64,000 nucleotides of DNA, from the NCBI GenBank assembly GCA_033065855.1, contig JAVXUO010000171.1:434001-498000 (forward strand). The letters are read 5' to 3'. The notes beneath the pieces are model-generated. The model saw only the letters and a list, made by a program, of their open reading frames with translations, was not told where the DNA came from and searched no databases. How positions within the stretch are numbered: the first letter of the stretch is position 1; every line of letters begins with the position of its first letter. Both the position numbers and the translations under genes were made by a program. The DNA is from Escallonia rubra. Its lineage: Eukaryota; Streptophyta; Magnoliopsida; Escalloniales; Escalloniaceae. Below, piece by piece: positions 11,902-23,563 of the stretch.

Positions 11902-12008
11902 AACCCTAAACCCTAAACCCTAAACCCCAAACCCCAAACCCTAAACCCTAAACCCTAAACCCTAAACCCTAAACCCTAAACCCTAAACCCTAAACCCTAA
12001 ACCCTAAA
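11902..12008 (+). repeat. Telomere-like (CCCTAAA)n array inside the CACTA
   Basis: About 15 head-to-tail copies of the Arabidopsis-type plant telomere repeat CCCTAAA, nearly perfect, with two CCCCAAA variants near the start. It is interstitial: it lies in the presumed first intron of the CACTA element and not at a chromosome end. Confidence 0.95.
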
Positions 12009-12412
12009 CTGAACCCTAAACTGAACCCTAAACTGAACCCTAAATTGAACTAATTGAACCCTAAATTGATTGCCCCAATCTAACCGAACCCTAATTGAAC
12101 CCCAAATTGAACCCCCTAATCCAACCGAACCCTAAATTGAACTAATTGAACCCTAAATTGAATGCCTCAAATCAACCGAACCCTAAATTGAATCAATAGA
12201 ACCCCTTAATTGAACCCTAAATTGAATCCTAAATTTAATGCCTCAAATCAACCAAACCCTAAATTGAATCAATAGAACCCCCTAATTGTACCTAAATTGA
12301 AGTAATTGAACCCTAAATTGAATGCCCTAATCGAACCGAACCCTAAATGAAACTAATTGAACCCTAAATTGAATGCCCTAATACAATCGAACCCTAAATT
12401 GAAATAATTCAA
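12009..12412 (+). repeat. Degenerate CCCTAAATTGAA repeats
   Basis: The telomere-like array grades into GAACCCTAAATTGAA-type units of 12-30 bases with inserts such as TGCCCTAATC and TGCCTCAAATCAACC. About 20 recognisable GAACCCTAA cores remain. It appears to derive from the adjacent array by slippage and substitution. Confidence 0.85.
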
Positions 12413-12777
12413 GCGCATCGGATATGTGAATTTTGAACATTTTTTAAAAAATTTGAACATTGCTCATTTGTTTGATAATTTTAGGTTGTTAATTGTGCGT
12501 TTTATAATTGTGATTATTGATCGATGATTTTAGGTTATTAGCTGTGCATTTGAAGTAATTGCGATTATGAATTGATGATTTTAGGTTGTTAATTAATGAT
12601 TTTAGATTGTTAATTGTGCATTGAGCATTTGAGATATTGAGATTATTGACGGAGGATGGGACCCAATTGGATTGAATGTGTGATTTTTGTTAATTTTTAT
12701 TGCATTGAGCATTTGAGAATTGAGATTGTTGACGGAGGATGGGACCCAATTGGATTGAGATACCTGTTAGTTAGCGC

Positions 12778-13030
12778 AGACACGGACACCACGTCTGATC
12801 GACGGTGTCCGACATTTAGAAAACAAATTAACGTATGCCGATGTGTCCGGAGGTGCGTGTCGCTGGGCATCGGACACGTGTCCGGAGGCGTCGGACACAT
12901 GTCCAAAGGCGTCGGACACGTGTCGGTATGTGTCAGACACGTGTCGGTATGTGTTAGACACGTGTCGGTATGTGTCTGACACGTGTCTGGAGGTGTCAGA
13001 AACGTATCGGACACCATATCGACACCCTAT
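12778..13030. repeat. ~20-bp CACGTG-containing repeats
   Basis: About ten units of the form GGACACGTGTCCGGAGGCGTC or GACACGTGTCGGTATGTGTC. Each contains the palindrome ACACGTGT, a G-box core. Just upstream, a ~50-bp sequence (GACGGAGGATGGGACCCAATTGG) is present twice, at about 12649 and 12732. Confidence 0.85.
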
Positions 13031-13129
13031 ATGAGGTGTTGGAATTGAGGTTGTTGAATGTGCATTAAATTTAGGTTAGTTAGGTTAATGCGACATTTTT
13101 AGCATGCACCCCCTGGAATCTAATCGTGG

Positions 13130-14230
13130 CTCCAGCGCTGGCTATAATTAGCCCTAATTAGTCCTGATTAACAATATTTTAGTAAATCAATTAACCCTAA
13201 TTAGCTCTAACGAGCCTAATTAGTTTTAATTAACCCTAAGAACCTGATAAAATTCAAATTAGCTGTAATTACCTCAAATTAGCCCAAATGAACCCAATTA
13301 TGCGCATATTGATTGTAGTTAGCCTAATTAGTCATAATTTGCACTAACATAACCCAATTACGCCTAATTAGCGCTAGTTAGGACTAATCAACACTACTCG
13401 GCACCATCAAAACCCTAATTAGGACTAAATAACCCTAATTAGTCCTAATCAACCCTAATTAGCTATAATTATTCGAAACTAGCCCTCACTAACATTAATT
13501 AGCTCTAACATAACCCAATTAAGCCTAATTAGCCCTAATTAGGACTAATCATCACTACTCGGCACAATTAAACCCTAATTAGTCATAATCAACCCTAATT
13601 AGCTATAATTATCCGAAACTAGCCCTCATTAACATTAATTAGCCCTAACATAACCCAATTAAGCCTAATTAGCCATAATTAGGACTAATCATCACTACTC
13701 GGCACAATTAAACCCTAATTAGGACTACATAACTCTAATTAGTCCTAATCAACCCTAGTCAGCTATAATCATCTGAAATTATCCCTCATTAACATTAATT
13801 AGCCCTAACATAACCCAATTAAGCCTAATTAGCCCTAATTAGGACTAATCATCACTACTCGGCACAATTAAACCCTAATTAGTCATAATCAACCCTAATT
13901 AGCTATAATTATCCGAAACGAGCCCGCATTAACATTAATTAGCCCTAATTAGGACTAATCATCACTACTCGGCACAATTAAGCCCTAATTAGGACTACAT
14001 AACTCTAATTAGTCCTAATCAACCCTAGTCAGCTATAATCATCCGAAACTATCCCTCATTAACATTAATTAGCCCTAACATAACCCAATTAAGCCCAATT
14101 ATCCCTAATTAGGACTAATCATCACTACTCGGCAATTGTTAAACCCTAATTAGGACTAAATAACCCTGATTAGTCCTAATCAACTCTAATCAGCTATAAT
14201 TAATAATCGTGTCTTGTTCCCTAATAACCC
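13130..14230. repeat. ~110-160-bp satellite rich in CCCTAATTAG
   Basis: A long array made of short CCTAATTAG/CTAATTAGG words organised into larger units. The anchor CACTACTCGGCA occurs near 13393, 13553, 13693, 13853, 13962 and 14123, giving higher-order spacings of about 160, 140, 160, 110 and 160 bases. No coding potential. Confidence 0.85.
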
Positions 14231-14991
14231 AGTTAGCCCTAATTAGTCCTTGTACATCCCATAATTACTCCATGTTGCCCAGAGATGGTTCAATTACTCG
14301 CTCTTTACAAACCCTGCCTTCTTTATATTAATTGTTGTTTTGAGAAGTCCATTGGCAACGAGATGGTTCAACTCGTTGCCAACGAGTTCTATTTAATGTG
14401 GAATTGATAACATATGCAACGATCATTCTGCAGTTTTGATATTTCGGAAACATTCTTGCATATCTTATCAATTTCTGAACACATGCATGCATAAAAACCC
14501 TTAGTTCCCGTTCAAAGGTACTCATTACAAAGTAATGCCTTGTAATGAGCCTTTGGATGTCCAGTTTGGACAGTTTGGAAAAGCTAATTGTTTATAAAAC
14601 AGTATTTTGACTCATGCTTTATGTTCTATGTCGTGGATATTTGGTACACGTTCTCGTGTGTTTCTCCGGGTGCATACAGATCTGGTGTTCTAACATCCGT
14701 CAAACCTTCCTGAGCAAGGTTAGATGAATGTTAGAACACCTAATCGATGTGGTGTACTTGGAGAAATGCGGGGAGGTGCTGCCGAATTTTCCACAGACAT
14801 CGGACTAAGCATGAGTTATTCACTGTTTTATAAACATGTGCTTTTCTGAATGGGATAGGACCACTACCTGTTCAAGGGTGGAGGGGAAATATGTAGACGT
14901 GTTGTAACATTCATGCATTGATATTTACATCGGCAATACTTAATCATTGGTCATTATTGAAGGTGGTATACAGTACGATAATTCAGTCGTC
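14231..14991. other. Presumed intron/leader before the TNP2 coding exon
   Basis: No frame of note. The stretch contains two inverted partial copies of an ~80-bp segment: GTGTTCTAACATC near 14681 against GATGAATGTTAGAACAC near 14722, and AAAACAGT near 14597 against ACTGTTTTAT near 14821. This makes a large imperfect stem over about 14520-14845. A possible acceptor AATTCAG ends at 14986. Confidence 0.45.
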
Positions 14992-17900
14992 ATGTCAGTC
15001 GATCGAAGTTGGATGAAAAGGAAGAATGCTGAAGATTTTGAGTGTCGCGTTGACGAATTTCTCGACTTCGCTTATGCGCATCCTGCACATGTTGACCTTG
15101 ATAAGATAAGGTGCCCGTGCGGTAGATGTGAGTTGTTGCACTGGAGAAAAAGAATTGAAGTAAAATGGCATCTTCGTCGGTACGGTTTTATGGGTGGATA
15201 CACAAGGTGGACGCAGCACGGGGAAACGATAGTATTGTCGTCCAACCTGGCTAGTCAAACTGAAGTTAGGGAGGAGGCACGATATGATTTCCGAGATATG
15301 ATTATGGATGTTGGGCATGCTAATGTTGACTGGGGTAACGACAGGCCACAACCGCCGAACGAGGGGGCTCATCAGTTTTATGAGTTGTTGAGAGCTGCGG
15401 AAGAGCCGCTGTGGGATGGAGCTCCGAAACACACACGGCTGTCTGCGGTTAGTAGGTTATTACAGTTGAAATCAGACCACGGGCTGAGCGAGAAAGGTTT
15501 TAACGAGTTTGTTACCTTCATCAAAGAAATACTGCCCGAAAGTGAAAAGCTACCGCCGTCGTACTATGACGCGAAGAAGATGATGAGGAAACTTGGGTTG
15601 AGCTACGACCGGATAGATGCGTGCAATAACGATTGTGTATTATTCTGGAAAGAGAATAAGGATTTGTCATTATGTCCAGTGTGTGATCATTCGAGGTACA
15701 AACCGGACAAAGGGAAGAAGAAAAACATTGCATGGAAGATATTGCGATATTTCCCGGTCACACCACGGCTTCAGAGAATGTACTACTCCTCCAGTACGGC
15801 TGAACATATGAGGGCTCACCGTGAGACTCGCAGCAACGATGCCGATGTGCTGACACACCCAGCTGATGGAGAGGCGTGGAAGGAGTTTGACCGCAGGCAT
15901 CCAGTCTTTGCTCAGGAAGTTCGGAATGTTAGACTTGGTCTGGCAACCGATGGGTTCAACCCTTTCGGTCAGTCTACCACGCCTTACTCCTGTTGGCCTG
16001 TTATTATTGTCCCTTACAACCTTCCACCAGGCATGTGCATGAAGAAGCCGTATATGTTCTTGTCGTTGCTTATTCCGGGGCCGAAGAGTCTCGGTAAGGA
16101 CATAGATGTGTATTTAAGGCCGTTGATTGATGAGTTAAAACAATTATGGAATCATGGAGTCGAAACATATGATGCATCCCTTAAACAAAATTTTCAGATG
16201 AGGGCTGCTTTGATGTGGACTATACATGATTTCCCCGCATTGGGAATGACGTGTGGCTGGAGCACACATGGGAAGCTAGCATGCCCTGCTTGTATGGGCG
16301 TGAACCCCGGTCATACGTTAAAGCACGGCGGAAAGGCCTCGTGGTTCGGATGTCACCGTAAGCTTTTGCCACCGGGCCATCAGTTTCGTAGGCAGAAGGA
16401 TAAATTTGACGGGACAATCGAGCGTGAGGTTGTCACGCTGGACTACCCATCTGGTGAAGAAGTACTCTCACACCTGGAGGCACTTGATACTGACATACCA
16501 CACGGTAAGGGTGTGCCGGATCAGAAGATTGCAGGGTTCGGGAAAGAGCACAACTGGAGAAAATTTTGTATCTTCTGGGAGTTAGCCTACTGGAGGACGC
16601 TCGTTATCCGAAACAACATGGATGTGATGCATATTGAGAAGAACGTTTTTGATAATGTGTTCAACACAGTGATGAATTTCAAGGGCAAATCGAAAGATCA
16701 CCTTAAAGCGAGAAGGGATCTACAACAGTTGGGTGTACGCCGTGAATTGCATCCTCGGACAGTCAGTGGGAGGACCATACTTCCGAAAGCACCTTACTGT
16801 CTAGACAAGAAACAAGTGGAGAAGGTCTGTCAGTGGGTTAAGAATTTGAAGCTTCCGGATGGGTTTGCGTCCAACATATCTCGTTGTTGCAATGTTTCGG
16901 AATGCAAGTTCCAAGGGATGAAGAGTCACGACTGCCACGTATTCATGGAGAGATTCATTCCTATTGCCTTCCGGGGACTGTTGCCACGGGTTGTTTGCGA
17001 GACTTTGACTGAATTATCTCATTTCTTTCGAGATATATGCTCTTCTACGATCCGGGTGAGTAACATGGAAGTGCTTGAGAAGAACATTGTGGTGACGATT
17101 TGCAAGCTGGAGAAAATCTTCCCACCTTCGTTCTTTGATTCAATGGAGCATCTGCCTGTTCACTTGGCATATGAAGCTAAGATGGGTGGACCCGTGCAAT
17201 ATCGGTGGATGTATCCCTTCGAGAGGTAATCCTTAAATTGTTACAGTTGTTCGTTTACACTTAATGCGACATCTGTTATCATTGATATTCCACCTAACTC
17301 GATTCCCTAAACTTCTAGGTTCATGTTCCATTTAAAGAAAAAAGTCCGTAATAAGGCTCGGGTTGAGGGCTCAATTGCGGAGGCTTACGTAATGGAAGAA
17401 CTTGTAAACTTTTGTAGTCAATATTTCGGTTCGGATGTTGGTACAAGGTTAAATCAACTAGGCCGAAATGATCCCGGAGCAAGCACAAATTTGGAAGGGC
17501 AATTGTCAATATTCAAGCAGTCAGGTAGTCCGTTCGGCCGAACGTATACTCGATGGCTAACAGATGAAGAGTACAGTGCTGCAACAATATATGCCCTTCT
17601 AAATTGCGATGAAGTTTCGGCATTCGTTGAGTAAGTTAAAGTCTTAATTCACTTACATTGCTGTACATAATTGAAAGTGTGTGTTAAGCGAGTTAGATGC
17701 ATATTGGTTTGCAGTGAGTTCGATGCGGAATCTTTAATCACTGATCCCGCTGGACTTGAATCTCACCGGAAGTCACAATTTGTACAGTGGTTCAAAATCC
17801 GTGTAAGATTATTTAACGAAATTATATTATGTGTTATATACAGTTCTGTGGCCAATTAGTATACTGATTTATCCTTAATGTTTACCGTCATCTACAATAG

Positions 17901-18650
17901 GTTCAGTCAATGGATAGACCAGTGGCCTCCTGCTTGAAATTACTAGCCGAAGGCCCTAACAAACAAACATCCTGTTACGGAGGTTATATCATCAACGGGT
18001 TTAGGTTTAACGTAAAAGATGATGACCGAACAAAACAAACCCAAAACAGTGGAGTCTTGGTCAACGGCGACTGTTATGCCGAGAATTGCATGGATTTTTA
18101 CGGAGAGTTAGATGAGATTGTTGAGCTAACATATCTGGGTTCCCAAAACCGCCTGGTAATGTTCAAGTGTACGTGGTTCGATGTCACATGCAGCAGAGGA
18201 ATCCGTGTTAGCTCTCAAGGGATTGTAGATGTCAATGTCAAGTCAAGACTTGCATCAGACGAGCCCTTTGTGTTTGCTAGTCAAGCTGTACAAGTCTTTT
18301 ACGCGGAGGACGTCGCCAATCCCAAATCTCATTGGTATACAACTATCAAGTCCAAGAAATTGCCCGTGACATATGACAGTGAGCTAGACTCCTTTCAAGC
18401 CGACCAACCACGTGTCTTGTTCCCTGTTGAGGTCAACAACGAGGAGGACGATCTTCCTCTTCCAACAACACTTCTTGTGGGAGAAGAAGTCGTAGATGAT
18501 GACGCGGAAGATGTTGAAAGTGTTGGAGATGATGTGACCGAGTCTACTGATGAAGAGGATGAATTAGAAGATGAAGAGGACGACGAGTCCCACGAAGAAG
18601 AGTGCGACGAGGATAGTGATGAAGATGATTCGCAAACTGAAAATGATTGA
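14992..18650 (+). CDS. TNP2-like CACTA transposase, 4 exons, 1127 aa
   Basis: Catalytic transposase of the CACTA element. The exon model is 14992-17225, 17319-17630, 17715-17802 and 17901-18650; all introns are GT-AG and the phases join without a stop. The start is the ATG of MSVDRSW, matching the usual beginning of the N-terminal transposase-associated domain, with the Cys/His pattern CPCGRCELLHW at about residues 40-50. The Transposase_21 core includes LATDGFNPFGQ (~316) and IHDFPALGM, with aspartates that could be catalytic. DUF4218 follows (KSHDCHVFMER, ~644), then DUF4216 in the last exon (GGYIINGFRF onward), and a strongly acidic tail from ~1058. Size, domain order and intron at MYPFER|F fit plant TNP2 proteins. 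No frameshift or premature stop was found. Function is by family; activity is not shown. Confidence 0.92.
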
Positions 18651-18830
18651 CTTGTAATGTTGTAACATCACGGGAAAAATGTAGTAACATTTTAGAACTT
18701 GGTGTTTATTGATGTGTTTTTGCACATCCGTTCATATATATATATATATATAGTGCCGATGATGATTTATGCCAAGATTATTGTTTTTCACGTGTTAATG
18801 TCTTTGTATATAATCTATATGAAGTCAGAT

Positions 18831-20426
18831 ATGGATAGGATACGGGCTATTCGTGGCCGGGCTGGACGCCGAGCTGCTTCCTCCCCGGTTAGTCCCACCT
18901 TGTCATTGCCTACTGATGACGAGGCACAGAGTGATCGCGGACAGCCATCGGGGGCCCAGCCCCAGCTGTCGCCGTCACCGTCGCCCCAGCCATCGCCGTC
19001 GCCCCAGCCGTCTCCATCTTCCGTGGGTTCTACCTCAGGTATAGTTGATAACGGTGTTTCCTACATTTTCGCTAGCCTTATTTTAGAACTGTATTAATGT
19101 CTGTGTTTTGTAGGATCTCGACGAGGCCGTGGTCCGACACGCGGGGTACGCATCGACCCCCAGCGTAAACAGAGAGTTACGCTCACGCAGGAGGGCCTGT
19201 AAGTACTAAAAATATCACCTCATGCCTTATGTTTAAAAATTTTGGGTGTTAATTTATATTTGAACTGTATTAATTAATTTAATTACTTCTTTGGCAGGAT
19301 CCTGGAGAATATGGCGAGGACGAAGATCGGCGTTCTTGTGAAGGGCCGATTCTTCGAGCCACGCCTGTACTGGAAAGAATGGTATGCCGCTGCGAGGGAG
19401 GCCCTATGGGAGGAGTGGCTGGTACGGTGAAGTATTTTTTTCAGCGTTAGTAAATGTTAAATTACAGTTTGTTTTATGTTGTTAATTTGTGTTATTGAAT
19501 GCATTACAGGAGGGGTTCACGTTTGATACGCCTGAGCAGCAGGGACTGGGGCAGCAGGCTTTCTTTGCCTATATCGGCAAGAATTACCGCCGATGGCTCC
19601 ACGATGCACGGGACCGGGCGAAGAGGGCGCTGCCCGCGGGTGCCCCGATGACGGACATGACGAAATATCCCCCACATTGGATATCTCACCGTGTATGGGG
19701 GGAGATGATAGATCGGTGGGCTGCGGATCCAGGTTGGGACGCCAAGAGTAAGAGCGGGGCTGAGAACAGACAGAACAGAGATCCGACGCACACGGGGGGG
19801 GGGGCGGTGCCACACGACATCGTCCGACATATGAACGCGGTCGAGCACCCGGATCTAGAGGAGGATGAGGTCATAGCTCTGACCTATACTCAGACGCACG
19901 TGCGGAAGAAGGACAAGGACGAGACGCACCAGGCGGGCGACTATATTTCAGATATTGCCCGGCGGATCGATGTGAGTCAATTTATTTAAGTTAATCTGTT
20001 TCTTTCTATCCTCGATGTCTGTTTCGTTAATTAATGCCATAACATATCGTTAAACCACTATTTTTGCAGGCCTCGTATGAACAGCTAAGGGGGTCCGAGC
20101 AGCAGTCCGGACAGCCATCAGCGTCCACTAGTATGGCTGCGAGTACTGGGCGGTTGAAGCGATGGCTGGATAAGCCGGAGGTCGTGAATCGGCCGAAAGG
20201 CCGCATACGCGGCCTGCCTAGCACGACTCCTCGTGCCGTGATAGGAGCGTCCTCACCCCCTGCTGCCCCTCCACAGACACCGGCTCCTCGGCCTCAGTTG
20301 CACGAGGAGGATATCGAGCGCATTGCTACAGTGGTGTGCCGGATGATGAGGGAGCAGGGCACTGCTGGACCAGCCGCCCCGGCCCCGGTTCAGCAGGATC
20401 CAGATCCGGGACTCGGGAACCCCTGA
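18831..20426 (+). CDS. PTTA/En/Spm-type accessory transposase (Transposase_24), 5 exons
   Basis: Second gene of the CACTA element, 180 bases after the TNP2 stop, same strand. The model 18831-19038, 19114-19198, 19298-19421, 19510-19971, 20070-20426 gives 411 aa with GT-AG introns and continuous phase. The N-terminus is a Pro/Ser/Gln-rich linker (PSPQPSPSPQ). The conserved part reads RGPTRGVRID, GRFFEPRLYWKEW, then KYPPHWISHRVWGEMI and EEDEVIALTYTQTHVRK, as in the plant transposase Ptta/En/Spm family (Transposase_24). The C-terminus holds a short helix (EEDIERIATVVCRMM) that could mediate multimerisation. By analogy with TnpA it may bind the sub-terminal repeats; that is inference. A run of nine or more G at about 19792 in exon 4 could cause sequencing or replication slippage. 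A poly(A) signal AATAAA lies at 20550. Confidence 0.88.
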
Positions 20427-20684
20427 TGAGCCCCTTCCCGTGCCCGTTCCTAGCTTCCCCCCCCCCCCCGCGCCCGGGTTGTACTCTTCTCCCCTCTCCT
20501 AACCGGCTATCTCCGGTTCCCGGCTTGTACATGTATTAGTTTCTTTTATAATAAATATTTTTTATAATTGATTATATATTTTTTTCTGTATTTCGCTTAT
20601 TGCGCGTTGTTGTTGAGAATTGTATTTCTGTACAGGTTTAGGTAATTGAAAAATAAAAATAAAATTTTAAAAAAAATATTGACT

Positions 20685-21060
20685 TTTGGCGACGGATTTA
20701 TTCCGTCGCTAAAATATTCCTTTCAATTAAATATTTAGCGACGGAATATTCCGTCGCTAAATAAGCTATTTAGAGACGGAATATTCCGTCGCTAAATATT
20801 TAATCCGTCGCTAATTTACAAAAAGAAAATAAATTAAAAATTTTAAAAATATAATTAGCGACGGATATTCCGTCGCTAATGAAAAATAAATCCGTCGGTT
20901 AAAATCACATATTTAGCGACGGATTTAAAAATTCCGTCGCTAAACTATTAGTGACGGGCTTTTATACGAGGGATTTTTAGCGACGGTGAATCCGTCGCTA
21001 ATTCTTTTAGCGACGGATTTTTGGCTTTTAGCAACGGATTTCCCCGTCGCTAAAAGCCTA
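20685..21060. repeat. CACTA 3' sub-terminal repeats
   Basis: At least ten copies of TTAGCGACGGAAT/ATTCCGTCGCTAA, alternating in orientation, several forming perfect palindromes such as GCGACGGAATATTCCGTCGC. The core GCGACGG is related to the CGACGG core at the 5' end. Confidence 0.9.
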
Positions 21061-21836
21061 TTTTCTTGTAGTGCACCACATCAGTAAACGGCAACAGCCT
21101 CGCAGCACTGCTACCACTATCCCGTCGACAAAACCCACCATTGTAGACGCAACCACAACCCCATTGCCAAACCAGAATATTGCACCAGCATAGCCTCGCC
21201 AAACTGTTATAGCCATTGCAATGACAACCACCACCTATATACCACTTTTAACGCCACTACAGCTCCTCCCCACACAAAAATATCCACATCCACCACCACA
21301 GCCCCGCGGCACTACTACTATCATCCCTTCAACAACCACCACAACTACTCTGAACGCCACCGCACCTGCCTCCATTTGAGCCTCCCATAAGTTGTTTGGA
21401 GATCATCCTTACCTGCAAAACCTAGATCTACTATAGATCTGAGCCAAGATGGCTCTGATTTGTGGATCTAGCTTAAGGTCTTCGCCGGAGTTTTTCAGAG
21501 ATGACCTCTACACTGCTTGAAGTCTTCTGAAGTGAGGGTATTGCTTGCTTGGTTGTGCGTGGGGTGTTGTTTCTTTTGGCGGGGATGGTCGGAACATGAT
21601 GACGATGATGAAGTGTTGTTCGCTTCGGCATGTGGTAATGGCGGCTGGTCGCAATGGTGTGGCTGAGAATTAGATGGATTAATGGGTACCCACTTATAAA
21701 CCATTTAAACCCATGGTTTGTTGGGTTAAAAAAATAGTTGACCCATTAGACCCAATTACGAAATGAATGGGTTTGGATGTCTTTTAAATGGGTGGGTAAA
21801 TGGGTTTAGGTTGAGATTGACACCCTTAGAAACTCA

Positions 21837-21950
21837 TAATTGATCTCCTAGCTTATATAATAATAATGATGATGATGATAATAGTAATAACGGTGAGGGA
21901 CAACAAGCTACATAACAAAAGGGGCCAAACCAAACAAGTTTAATCTCTGT
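21837..21950. repeat. ATA/ATG trinucleotide microsatellite
   Basis: Short imperfect (ATA/ATG)n run at about 21857-21892 next to the hAT target-site duplication. No other feature. Confidence 0.6.
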
Positions 21951-21964
21951 ACCTCATTGATTAG

Positions 21965-22428
21965 GTAGCGCTTGAAATCTATTCCGTTTCCAGTTTTTTC
22001 TCCAGTTGAAAAAAAACGCGGTTGACAAACAATTTTTATTTTTTTTCCTTTTGAGTTGAAAATCAGTTTTTAAAATAGGTCTATTTTTGAAAACTCCCAT
22101 TTTAGAGTTTTGGGTTTCCCTCAACCGCCACCCGCCACTGCCACCGACCACTGCCACCTGCTGGCACCGCCGCCGGCCACAGCCCCCAGTCAGTTACTGC
22201 CACCAGCCGGCCACCCCCACCACCGCAACCATCACTAAAGAAAAAACTCAAAATAAAAATTGGGTAATCAAACACCCAAAAGAAAAAAAAATCAAAATAA
22301 AAATTGGATAATCAAACACTAATTTGTTTTTGTAAAAAATAAAAACTGAACTGAACTGGTTTTGATTTTTATGTTTTTAAAAACAAAAAATCAAAACTGG
22401 AAGTGATTTCAAACAGACCCTTGTAGAA
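21965..22428. mobile_element. MITE-like unit with imperfect terminal inverted repeats
   Basis: The left edge reads GCGCTTGAAATCTATTCCGTTTCCAG and the right edge, on the other strand, GTCTGTTTGAAATCACTTCCAG. They are followed inward on both sides by T-runs and AAAACAG/CTGTTTT-type sequence. The middle is C-rich (repeated GCCACC). There is also a direct repeat of AAAATAAAAATTGG near 22250 and 22293. The unit is ~460 bp. No clear TSD was found, so the superfamily is open (hAT-type MITE is one option). Confidence 0.45.
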
Positions 22429-23563
22429 CTGAATTGTACTATGCATATTTTCGATGACACATGTGAGAGCCTTTTATAAGCTGAGTTTGTTGTGCTTTAT
22501 TTCAGACTTCGTACAGTTAACCTAAATGAAAATAATTTCAAAATGGCTAATGGTCCTAGTAGAATTTTTTGACGACTTAAATGCCTTGCTGAGAAACAAA
22601 GACTAGACTGTCTCCACTGGAAGAAGTGAAACTGTGTTAAAAGAAAAAAAGATAAGTTTCGTCACTTTAATTACTTTTACTAACAAATTCCAGCGACTTG
22701 ATTACTTTTACAAGCAAATTTTTGGTGATTGCAAGGCATGACAAAACCCTAGAATTTTCGCTACTAAGTGTTTAAAATTTGGGTTTTAACTACAACTTTT
22801 TGAAGAATATAGGAGTTGTAGTGCAATAAAGCCTAATTTAAAATTCAAAAAAGTTTTCATATTTTTCCTCTACATTATGCTAAAATCAAGCAATCTGAAT
22901 TGTTTGTGATTAATAAAGCTCCAACCTAAATTCAACCCCTTTCCATTTGGAGTTTTTCTTAGTTGCAGGCGTACACAACTGCTACAAAGTAAACAGACCT
23001 TTTAGCGACAAAATAGTTAAAAAAAAGTTTTTGTAAGGAAAGGGCCCTGAACCACGTAAATTCGTGCTTGCGATATTATATTGGGCTTACAATATTAACT
23101 TCACAGTGGTCTTCGCCCACCGTGAAAAAAATGCCTAACTGGATTTCTTTTTTGACTTTTTGTCAAATTTTTCATCGTATGTGCCCCATCTTTACTTGCC
23201 GAAAGAAATTGTAGTTGTTATTTGAAATCAATTCAATGTTTTGATCTATATAATATTTTTAAATATTCCGCGAAAAATTAAAGAGCAAAATTTAATAAAA
23301 TGGAAGGATTGATTTTCAGTAATGGTCTATTACCCTCTACTATATCACATATGTTTCTAGTTATATATTGTACCTCATAACAGTTCTCTCAAACTTAATC
23401 ACAATCGTTGAATCTTAAATGACGTGGCTATGGTTTTGTGGCATTTTAAGATTGAGTAACGATTTTAAAATTTGATAAGAAAGTAATTCACATTGAGCTA
23501 TATTCACCTTTTCAAACTAAGGTTTGTGATACTAGTCGTTTCGTTACTCGAAATTAAGATTTA
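22429..23563. other. No gene recognised
   Basis: AT-rich sequence without open frames or obvious repeats. Around 22670-22740 there are two similar short pieces, CTTTAATTACTTTTACTAACAAATT and CTTGATTACTTTTACAAGCAAATT, a minor local duplication. Confidence 0.5.

Larger units (their letters stand above)
10835..21073 (+). mobile_element. Complete CACTA (En/Spm) transposon, 10.2 kb, TSD CAC
   Basis: The ends are CACTACAAGAAAA at 10835 and TTTTCTTGTAGTG at 21073, a perfect 13-bp inverted pair. The 3-bp duplication CAC lies at 10832-10834 and 21074-21076. Both ends have dense sub-terminal repeats of the (T)TAGCGACGGAAT...ATTCCGTCGCTAAA type. It carries the two genes expected of an autonomous CACTA, TNP2-like and PTTA/Transposase_24-like, in the same orientation with open frames and plausible splice sites. 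It may be recently active. About 3.5 kb between the leader and the first coding exon is filled with satellite arrays. Confidence 0.95.
10580..21828. mobile_element. hAT-like element split by a CACTA insertion, TSD GAAACTCA
   Basis: The left end starts TAGAGGTGGCAA and the right end finishes TTGACACCCTTA, an imperfect inverted pair of the type seen in plant hAT elements. Identical 8-bp repeats GAAACTCA flank it (10572-10579 and 21829-21836). Without the CACTA and its 3-bp duplication the element is about 1.0 kb and has no transposase. Sub-ends are rich in ATGGGT/ACCCAT repeats. The middle is C-rich with repeated ACCACC-type sequence. The nesting gives an order of events: hAT first, CACTA later. 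Confidence 0.82.

Noticed and set aside
11902-12008. A true chromosome end
   Set aside because: The telomere-type array is flanked on both sides by CACTA sequence with intact ends, so it is interstitial.
12656-13034. Frames of 63-107 codons on both strands
   Set aside because: They are translations of the ~20-bp ACACGTGT repeats (repeated RHVSVCV and DTCLTHT).
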